From Anastrepha obliqua (Eukaryota; Arthropoda; Insecta; Diptera; Tephritidae): a stretch of 64,000 bases of DNA. Location: the NCBI RefSeq assembly GCF_027943255.1, contig NC_072893.1:60358001-60422000 (forward strand), in the 5' to 3' direction. The notes under the pieces are model-generated. The model did not search any database, was not told where the DNA came from, and saw only the letters and a program-made list of their open reading frames with translations. Shown here piece by piece: positions 55,626-64,000 of this stretch. Positions within the stretch are counted from its first letter, which is position 1. Every line of letters begins with the position of its first letter. The position numbers and the translations under genes were made by a program.

Positions 55626-57727
55626 AGTGTATTTAAGGATATAAGTATACTAGATATATATACATACCTATGTATGCATTTATAAGTATATACATATATA
55701 GAAGAAATCGAGAGTTAAAAATTTGAACAGTTCAAATGGCATCTAGAAAGGGGAGACGCTGACTTAAACTAAACAGAGACTTTTGGGTGCTTGGAAAGGG
55801 TGCACCGCCGTCTTCCCTTACACGCCGATACGCCAATGTGGTAAACACCCCTCGCGAATAGTCCATCTTTCATTCGGACGCAATAAATTTGAGTGACCAT
55901 ACTTAGCACCCTATTTCTTCAAATTTAGGAATCATCAAGGCACAGAGTAAAGATTGGATGAGAAAATACGTGTGAAGAATTATAAAGCATGTACGCGCCA
56001 CACTGATAAAATATGTACTATAGATAAAAAATATTTTGAGAATTTCTACAAAATTAAAAATAAAAAAAAACTGAAGACAGCGACGACGTTTTAAGGCACC
56101 GATATTCGATTTAATTGGTACAAAGATATTGCAACTCTAAGCACGAATACCTGATGTTATTCTGCCTAGCATTGCTGATATCATTTTAACCAGGGCATAT
56201 ACCTATTACATCCCCCAGCCAGTTTGAAGTGTAAACTATAAGAGTTAAAAAACAATCATCGGCTGTGAACGAAATATCAAACACATCTGATTATTAAATA
56301 TACTTCAAGTGATTTATTTGCTTCTCTGTTTTTGCTATACATACACGCGAAAAGGTGAAAACTTATTCATGGACTGATATTTAGAATACGCACACTTACC
56401 TACATACAAACTCCGCAATAAACAAATCTACATACATATAAGTACTTCTCTTGCTGGTAGAGTTGCAGAGCGAGATGTTAAATATAATCAATTTCTAAAT
56501 GTATTTACAATCTTTTATGCGTAGGTTTTTGTCAACGAATACATTGAGGATATTAATTTGATCAGACAGTGAGATAATGAATTTATAATTTGAAAATTAA
56601 CAATATTCTGCCACAAGCCGCCCTAAAAGGGTGTCTATTATTACCAATTGTAAGACTTGTTTTTGCCTACAATTTTCTTCTTTGTAGCCTCATTGGAGCG
56701 AGTCATACGCAAAAATACTCCGAGTCACCACAAACTCATTAATCATTTTCGCGAAGAGGGAAACAAAAATGAAGAAAATTTTGTTTTTGCTTCACGTTGC
56801 GACATACGAGTACATACATATAATATTTGCTCATGCCTACGCACTGAAGCGTGTTGCCGGTAAGCAAACGCCACAGCCATGCCACCAACCATAATCCACA
56901 AACACACGGCCAATTCACATACCACTAAGAGTTGGTCATAGCTAATACTCGTACTGTAAACGTAAACTAGTTGTCACTCTTCTGTTGAGTAAAATGTCGT
57001 TCGAATGCGAAAGCCTTCGCGTATAATGTTTTGTATTGTCCACTTCGTATTCGGAATTTCATTGTCTTCGATTTCATTAACTTTTTTCATAACCCTACTG
57101 AAGGGCGGAGCTTCCATTGCATGTGTAGACCTAAACGTATGCATGTTTGTATGTTTCCCCAAGCTCAATTCATCATCATGTCGTTGGCCTACGCTGATAT
57201 CGGATATACTTTAAAGGAAAATATTCTTGCAGGAAATGAAATGTGTCATAAGTTGATCGTTTTCATTCATCATTTTCTTTCGTGCAAGTTAAATTGCAAA
57301 TGAATAAAATATTTAGAGATGTTGTTGTATTGCATTATATTTATACATACATTTGTATGTATGAAGTGAACGTGGTTTCGGATGTGTCCTTCGTTGTAAA
57401 AATTTCAAAATACATTTTTGCCAATCGTTTATGTAAGCATGACATTCACCTACATAAGTGAACAGTAAACTCTCAAAAACGTGAGCGTAAACTATCATGA
57501 AAACAGCTTTACTTCTTTTGACCATTCTAAAACGTGAAAAATAATTACAAGGCATAAAAAAAGGTGATTTAAAAAGTATATAGGTTTTATTTAGATTTTT
57601 GTTAGTGACAGCAACAGTTTTTGCTTTTTGTTTCGCGCAACGAAAACCTACAAATGAGTATGTCAGTTTTATGTGTAACAAATAGCAAATGGTTATTATT
57701 TTGCTAACAATGAGCCTATTGGGCATA
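55626..57727. other. intronic spacer, no gene
   Basis: No coding frame with a domain. 55740-55870 and 56660-57240 are somewhat less AT-rich and appear unique. Microsatellite TATATATACATACCTATG near 55655-55700. Confidence 0.4.
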
Positions 57728-57935
57728 AAACACCAAACCATAGAAAAGGTTTTCTCTAACAATGGTGACTCCTTTGAAGTCACAGGTAAACCTCGGAGTG
57801 TATTTCTGCCATAAAAAAACTTCCATAAAAAAACAAACAAAAAATCATCGGCCGTTCGGAGTCGACTTCAAGCTGTAGATCCTTCCATTTGAGGAACAAC
57901 ATCAATAGGAGGAGGAGCTCGTCCAATTCGGAGAT
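57728..57935 (+). mobile_element. tRNA-derived SINE copy without head
   Basis: It begins at AAACACCAAACCATAGAAAA; the core has CTCGGAGTGTATTTCTGCC, CATAAAAAAACTTCC, CATCGGCCGTTCGGAGTCG, and ATCAATAGGAGGAGGAGCTC. Internal pol III boxes are missing. Confidence 0.78.
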
Positions 57936-58129
57936 TTTATCACCAATTTGCTATCACAAGAATATGGATCCAGAATATGTTTCTTAAATATGCCTTAAGA
58001 TCTTTAAAAATTTTTGTCCCGGTTCTTAATTAGATTAACTATTTACTATATTACATGAATTAATGAAGTAGTTAAAAAAACATTTTCATGGTGGAAATAG
58101 CTTTATTTAATTATCAATACAATCAATTC

Positions 58130-59330
58130 ATACAGGCCTATAAGTCTGCTCTCTCTTCAAACTATTTGGAAAGTTGCAAAGACGAAAACTGATGTCGCAT
58201 CTGCAGCAAAACAATATTGCTTCAGCTCATCAGTTTGGTTTTCGTCAGAAACACGGCACAATTGAGCAAGTCAATCGTATCAGCTCCGAATAAGGAATGC
58301 TTTGGAACGACGGGAATATTGCTCAGTCATATTCCTTGATATAGGTCAAGCGTTCGACAGAGTATGGCACGAGTATGGCCACTGCCACAAATCTCACACA
58401 AAATATTAGAATCTTATCTTACAAATTGGGTGTTTATTGTGAGATATAAAAACTTCTACTACATCAGTTAGTCGATATTAAAGCTGGTGTACCACAAGGC
58501 AGTGTACTGGGCCCGCTTTTATATGTAATATAAACGGCTGACCTTCCAACAAACTCGCAAATATTTACATCCACGTTTCCTGCAATCTTTCGTCGCTCCG
58601 AGTGTCGCTCCGAGTGTCCAATAAGAGCGTCGGGTGAATTCAACAGTCATCTGAAACACATATTAAAGTGGTTGGCAGACTGGCGCATCAAAGTGAATGA
58701 GCAAAAGTGTAAGCATGTGACTTTCATGCTAAATAAAAGAGACAGTTCCAGTGTATATCTAAACTCCACACTCATACCTCATTCTAAAGAAGTTACATAC
58801 CTTGGTGCTCGTATGGACAGGCACCTGACATGAAAAAGGCACATTGAGGCCAAAAGTGGACAGATGAAGCTAAAAACGAAAGATCTTCATTGGCTAATCA
58901 AATACCGTTCCGGGCTTTGCCTTGATCACAGAACCCTTCTCTACAATACAATAATCAAGCCAACCTGGACGTGTGCGTCACAACTGTGAGGTAATGCAAG
59001 TGCCAGCAATATTGCAATTATAGAACGAAGATAATCTAAAATATTATATTAAGAATGGTTACTGGAGCGCCGTGGTACATAACCAATGAAAATATCCATC
59101 GAGATCTAAATGTTCAATTAGTGGCAGCAGAAATAGCAGTAATCCAACAAAACTACTACTAAAGGCTGAGACACCACCCAAATCCATTGGCTAGGTCGCT
59201 GTTGCATACCGTCAATTCGTCACCTCTCAGAATAATTGACCTTCCAACCCTGTGACGCACATTTGAGGCCCCTATAACAACCTTAACCTTCTTCAAGAAG
59301 CTGTAGGTACTATAATTTAGGTTAAGAGTC
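58130..59330 (+). pseudogene. jockey-like LINE reverse transcriptase, 5' truncated
   Basis: The translation follows a jockey-type RT in order: SSAHQFGFRQKHGTIEQVNR (motif 2), a decayed motif A (YSLI...VKRST), IKAGVPQGSVLGPLLYVI (motif B), a lost YADD (FTSTFPAIF in its place), HILKWLADWRIKVNEQKCKH with VTFMLNKR, EVTYLGARMDRHLT, KTKDLHWLIKYRSGL, LYNTIIKPTWTC, and a tail with TGAPWYITNENIHRDLNVQL. Many stops. 1.2 kb is the largest LINE piece after the 30-kb element. Confidence 0.85.
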
Positions 59331-59631
59331 GAAACCTTGTTAGTATTAAGATTAATTAAGAGATTCACTAAATAGTAATAACAGTATAATAAAAATCAAT
59401 GAAACATATTAAAAGAAAAATAATGCAAAACTGTATAGAAAACAGTTGAAAAGCGCAACAAGTATTATCCGTCGAGGAAACTAAGTTATCAACTCCATGA
59501 AAATATTTTTTTTTTTTGTCAAAAAGTACTTACGTTTTACTCAATTATCGTTTCTTGAACAAAGGTGAGGTTATTTGGAAATACCATAAAATCATAGTCA
59601 ATTGTTTTGCGTTTAATTGTTGCTAAATATA
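59331..59631. other. spacer before mariner
   Basis: No feature. Confidence 0.5.
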
Positions 59632-60910
59632 AGGTTGGCCAAAAAGTCTTGCGGTATTTCCGCTAGCTTGTCTTTGCAAGCGCGTAGTTCTAGTTGTATT
59701 CGTCGCATCGGTTCACGCTAGAGCTTTTTGGAAAGCTCTTTTCACGTGCTAACACGTGTTTGATTAATTGTTGTTTGCTTTTAGTCGCTCGTGAGTTATA
59801 GCGTCGCAAACATGGAGCAAAATAAAGAGAAAATACGGCATATTTTACAGTACTACTACGATAAAGGCAAAAATGCATCTCATGCTGCCAATAAAATTTG
59901 TGCAGTTTATGGACTCGATACAGTTTCCATTTCCACCGCACAACGATGGTTTCAACCTTTTCGTTCTGGTGCAGAGGTGATCGAAGATGCGCCACGGTCC
60001 GGAAGGCCTGTCGTCAAAAATTGCGATAAAATCGCTGAATTGATCGAAAGAGACCGGCATAGTAGCATCCGTAGCATCGGCCAAGAGCTGGGCATGAGTC
60101 ATCAAACCGTTATAAACCATTTGAAGAAGCTTGGATTCAAAAAGAAGCTCGATGTATGGGTGCCACACGACTTGACGCAAAAAACATTTTTGCCCGTATG
60201 GATGCATGCGAGTCGCTTCCGAATCGCAACAAAATCGACCCGTTTTTGAAGCGGATGGTGACTGGCGATTAAAAGTGGGTCACTTACGACAACGTGAAGT
60301 GCAAACGGTCGTGGTCGAAAAGCGGTGAAGCTGCCCAGACGGTGGCCAAGCCTGGATTGACGGCCAGGAAGGTTCTTCTGTGTGTTTGGTGGGATTGGCA
60401 GGGAATCATCCACTATGAGCTACTCCCCTATGGCCAAACGTTCAATTCGGACCTGTACTGCCAACAACTGGACCGCTTGAATGCAGCACTCATGCAGAAG
60501 AGGCCATATTTGATCAACAAAGGCCGAATTGTCTTCCATCAGGACAACGCCAGGCCACACACATCTTTGGTGACGCGCCAGAAGCTCCGGGAGCTCGGAT
60601 GAGAGGTTCTTTTGCATCCACCGTATAGTCCGTATCTCGCACCAAGTGATTACCACCAATTTCTGTCCATGGCGAACGAGCTTGGTAGTCGGAAGTTGTC
60701 CACAAGAGAGTCCTGTGAAAATTGGCTCTCCGAGTTTTTTGACGATAGGGAAGCGAGCTTCTATAAGAGGGGCATTATGAAGTTGGCATCTCGTTGGGAA
60801 CTCGTCATCGAACAAAACGGCGCATATTTGACTTAAATCGCATTATTATAACCAATTTTATGAACAATTGAAAATTCAATAAAAATACCGCAAGACTTTT
60901 TTGACAACCT
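59632..60910 (+). mobile_element. mariner element, full-length ends
   Basis: The TIRs AGGTTGGCCAAAAAGTCTTG (start) and AGGTTGTCAAAAAAGTCTTG (inverted end) each continue CGGTATTT, differing at 2 of 28 positions. TA at 59630-59631 and 60911-60912 is the target duplication. Length 1,279 bp is normal for a complete mariner. Only the transposase gene between them is damaged. Confidence 0.93.
59812..60836 (+). pseudogene. mariner transposase, inactivated by a frameshift and two stops
   Basis: The gene starts MEQNKEKIRHILQYYYDKGK with two HTH regions (KNASHAANKICAVYG and SIRSIGQELGMSHQTVINHL), then WVPHDLTQK. An indel near 60185 shifts the frame. The next frame resumes with ACESL and MVTGD, where a stop replaces the Glu of the GDEKW motif; the first Asp itself is kept. 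LLCVWWDWQGIIHYELLPYG and FHQDNARPHTSLVTRQKL (second Asp) follow, with a TGA replacing Trp at about 60601. The end is PYSPYLAPSDYHQF (third Asp in SDY intact, 34 residues from the second) and ELVIEQNGAYLT. Domain order is complete, so this is a recent mariner (mauritiana or mellifera side of the family). Confidence 0.92.
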
Positions 60911-61859
60911 TATACATATATATTTGATGGATTAAAATGGTTTGAATTATTTTACAATACTTAATTGAAAAATAAAATGTGTAAGGGCTCATATGAGGTA
61001 AAAGGTTAAAGTCGATTGAGGTCGATTCTATCGCTTTCTTTTGTATTTAGTTTATTTCAAGATGACATTGATTGTGCGTTTCTTTTGCAACATATTAACT
61101 TTCTTATTCCGGCGAGAACTTGACGAACCTCTTACCCATTTTATCTTAAGATATTCAAAACTAATTTTGAGCCCAATACACCTATTGCTCGCACTCTTCG
61201 CGAATTAAATGAATCTCGATTTCCATATCGTTAGATTTTACAATAACTAAAAATCAATTCCCTTCTTTGTTGAATCATTTATTTCGCTAACATAATTAGA
61301 AAACTAATTGTTATTGTCTTGATCAAGTAGTATTCTAGTTTTAGCTCGATTTATTTGTTGTTTTATTAATATTTATATTTAGTCATATCAACACTAAGTC
61401 AGTAGTCATGAGGAACCTTGGTATTTTTTGACCAAAATTAAATTTAACAAATAAAATAAATAAATGAACACCCATTATATATTTGCGTACATATGTCTTT
61501 TAAAAGCGAAACTATCTGCAAGTTTACGTCCGCATGTAAAATCTATTAAAGATGCCAGAATATAAAAACTCTCCATTGTTATATTTTTTTTTTAATATTT
61601 TCCCAATATAAATTTGTTACTGCGAAATACTGCCCCACATACCTACATATATGCATATGCATACATCATTCGAACGGCCATTTCGAATGTACATACACAG
61701 ATTACATAGTTGATATGTTAGCCGACTTTCCTCAATGATTTTGTTTTAAATCCATTTCTTCGGGTATTCAAATGTAAGACTGGTTGTTTTTAATACGACG
61801 ATTTACCTTTTGTTTGAAATGTATTTGGTTAATATTCTCCTGGTTATTTCTTATGTTTG
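60911..61859. other. AT-rich intronic spacer, no gene
   Basis: No coding region; microsatellite ACATATATGCATATGCATAC near 61645. Confidence 0.45.
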
Positions 61860-62340
61860 TATTGTACATAAAAGGTGTTTTTTTCAATTGGACGAGGAGA
61901 GTGGTTTAAATGAAGCGCAACCTCGAAGTAAAATTTCTATCACTTATATGAGTGGTATGTCGCCAAAAACCGTAGCGGATTTTTTTAAATATCCCCGCAT
62001 AAAATAGTCCATACCAACCAAATATCGCATGGCCCTGTTACTTGAGAAAATAACCCATGGGTTTTATATCGCACGACCGTGGAGGCCAATTGAAAAGTGC
62101 CTGCCATAAATTGATTATCTGGCGCGCTTTAAGGGAACCAAGGCCCGTCCACATAAATTCCATGCAACTGTGGAATGAAAAAGTGAGTACTCATTTTGGA
62201 AAAATATGTGCCAATGATACCATCAGCTCATGAAATATACGAAACAGAATTTTTTGTTGATGTTATGACATCTCTAGAATTGTTTCTGGAATTTCTTGTG
62301 ATGAAAATGACATTCGAAATTTTCCTGCCCCCGAATTCCG
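61860..62340 (-). pseudogene. Tc1/mariner-like transposase catalytic remnant
   Basis: Minus-strand frames read FFIPQLHGIYVDGPWFPLKR (from FFLPQL...DVD..WFQQDGA), then LWQALFNWPPRSCDIKPMGY with FLK. NWPPRSCDLTPLDYFLWG is the diagnostic catalytic block of the group at 14640, 25130 and 49228. The second Asp is lost and the CD in PPRSCD is kept. AAGGTGTTTTTTTCAATTGG at 61871 may be one TIR, similar to GGGTGTTTTTTT at 49228. Confidence 0.7.
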
Positions 62341-63454
62341 CTCTAGATCAAAGAGTTTACCGACAATAGCGTTAATATTATCACCGAATCTTTATATTTA
62401 GTTACACTCTTTTTTCGTGATTAGTGAATTTATTAAACAAATCGTTAAGCTCAATAATCTGATAAGAGTTGTTAGCCTAAGACATAAACTTGCGACCTTG
62501 CACATTATTCAGACTTTTTTGATGAACGGCGGCTTTATTTAACTGGAAATGAAAATACAATTATTGGTTGGTATGCGACGTTTTCAAGTGTTTTTGATTA
62601 TTTTAAATTAAATTTATTATAATATAAGCTACATGTACTGAATGGGGAGAAGAGTGGTGACCTGATCATCAACTTCCATTGGACGTAATAATACAACGTA
62701 ATAAGTTGAAAAATGAGCGACATGAATGTGGATGACGTATATAAGCTTATAAGAGCGAAAGTTAAAAACAAAATTGAGAAATGCTAACAAAAATTTAAAA
62801 CAACAATTTAAGGTCTGTCACATATACCAAAAGCCGAGGCGAATCTATTCAAAAATGATATCAGTAGACCAGCTAATTTTTTCTGTTTTTCCTCTTGAAC
62901 TTTAGGATAACAGCACAAAATTAAATGCCGAAAATTCGTTCTTTTTCACAACTACTCTACTTTGCTTTTTCGTGACCTACTAATATCTGAAACGTTTTTG
63001 GTCTAGTGTCCCCACCTTTAACGAATGCGCCCTGCTGAAAGCCTATCAGCGGGGAATTGCACTGTGGTAGCCCTCAACTGTGGTAGCTCTCACCTGGGGG
63101 CGCTCCAAAGTCCTCGATACTTACCTTGTGGGGTTTCAAATTCCTAAGCGATCGCCCTGGATTTTGTATATTCTTCGACATAAATTTTTAAAATTAAATG
63201 CGACGAAGAAACTTGGAATGAAAGAATTGTGTAATAGGTTTTATTAATAAAAGTCAGCAATAAGCTTCGAAAATGTCAAAGAACTTTTTTTGTTTACATA
63301 GATTAATGATTTTTTTCTTCTTAACATTTTCCATGGTAGATAATCGTTTTCTATTCCGGACCCATGTGGATTTCACTACTCGATTTTTGATGGACTTTCG
63401 GATTGTGTATCGACTACAGATCAGTTGAAAAAGTAGTTTGAAAGAGCAACATTT
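62341..63454. other. intronic spacer, no gene
   Basis: Nothing assigned. 62990-63180 is GC-richer (for example CTATCAGCGGGGAATTGCAC and a short repeat GTGGTAGC(C/T)CTCA at 63066 and 63082) but matches no family I know. Confidence 0.4.
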
Positions 63455-63686
63455 TTATGAGATAACTAAATCCCCTATCGGAGAATTTATAATTTTTGCA
63501 AATGCGTACGACGCCGTATCGTGGTAATCATATTTGACACTTGTGTACTGGACAGTTGCAGTACACAAACAGACAAACAATGGAGCGCGAAAAGGTCAAA
63601 ATAAAGGTTTTCATCACTCAAAATATTTTTTTTTATTTAGTAAAAAGTGATTAAAAAATTAATGATTAATTTTGCGCCATCTTGTA
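63455..63686 (+). mobile_element. MITE copy 5
   Basis: The left end is eroded (ATAACTAAATCCCCTATCGG); the right end ATGATTAATTTTGCGCCATC with TTGTA is well preserved. The interior has GACAGTTGCAGTACACAAAC, CAAACAATGGAGCGCGAAAA and GGTTTTCATCACTCAAAATA. It is one of the two copies closest to a consensus, with 43549. Confidence 0.83.
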
Positions 63687-64000
63687 TTTGTGGTTGCCTA
63701 TATTATAATAATATTAAGGATTAACAATTACTGTTAGCTTCTTGACTGTGTTACCGAAGTACTGGAGTTTTTTTCGCTCTTTGAAATTAAGGCGGATAGT
63801 TTTGCGCCACTTTCTAAATCTGAAGTTATAACAAAATATATGAAGAAAAAACACTGTTTTGTTACCAATTGCAGAGGCTTTAAGGTTACATTCTGTAGTT
63901 CGATTGATTGCAAAAGGGACCGAAAAGTTAGGGTTCAACTCGAACGCCCTTAGAATGGCAGCCATTTTTATTTTACCTTGATGTAGAAGTGGTATGCTTA
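63687..64000. other. AT-rich spacer at window end
   Basis: No gene supported; a minus-strand frame at 63714-63965 has no recognisable domain. Confidence 0.35.

Noticed and set aside
3919..57935. CRISPR array formed by the regularly recurring 300-bp repeat
   Set aside because: Copies are long, diverged, on both strands and irregularly spaced; they are a eukaryotic SINE.

Overview
The window looks like intergenic and intronic DNA from a higher fly (brachyceran Diptera; a tephritid-type fruit fly genome is the best guess). The evidence is an AT-rich background, many ACATACATATGTATGT-type microsatellites, spliceosomal gene structure, and decayed insect transposons: three or more mariner lineages, Tc1-like, pogo-like, TTAA-flanked elements, jockey/I/R1-LOA/RTE-like LINEs and a tRNA-derived SINE. 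The species assignment is inference. There are no bacterial operons, rRNA genes, canonical tRNA genes or CRISPR arrays.

Only one stretch looks like a host protein-coding exon: 40075-40660 (+). It is a Gln- and Ala-rich, 195-codon first coding exon with an in-frame stop three codons upstream of its ATG and a consensus splice donor (GTGAGT) at 40661. Everything downstream to the window end is then plausibly a long first intron (at least 23 kb), and 38.2-40.07 kb is the likely promoter/5'UTR region. The exon resembles the N-terminal part of a developmental transcription factor, but I cannot name the gene.

The rest is a transposon graveyard. Left part (0-30 kb): fairly unique DNA to 3.7 kb, then SINE copies mixed with Tc1/mariner-superfamily remnants (4.3, 5.5-6.4, 11.4-12.1, 14.6, 22.8-23.4, 25.1-25.7, 27.8-29.0 kb) and LINE fragments (10.5, 13.3, 19.2, 21.9, 24.3 and 27.5 kb). 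Middle (30-37.6 kb): a 3.3-kb LINE on the minus strand with a 1,032-codon reverse transcriptase-RNase H reading frame, 5' truncated and flanked by a 13-bp target duplication, followed by a pogo-like deletion derivative and two more LINE tails. Right part (41-64 kb): an irritans-type mariner deletion derivative (42.55 kb), a MITE family, tandem SINEs (45.6-46.2 kb), more LINE pieces, a jockey-type LINE (58.1-59.3 kb) and an almost complete but inactivated 1.28-kb mariner (59.63-60.91 kb).

Two repeat families tie the window together. One is a roughly 310-bp tRNA-derived SINE (18 copies, both strands) with pol III A/B boxes, a perfect 8-bp stem next to the A box, a 3' hairpin and a (TA)n tail. 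The other is a roughly 230-bp MITE (5 copies) with GGTGGCGCAAAATTAATCA-like ends. Three longer non-autonomous elements have TTAA at both ends. None of the transposases seen here is intact, so the non-autonomous families would depend on enzymes encoded elsewhere.
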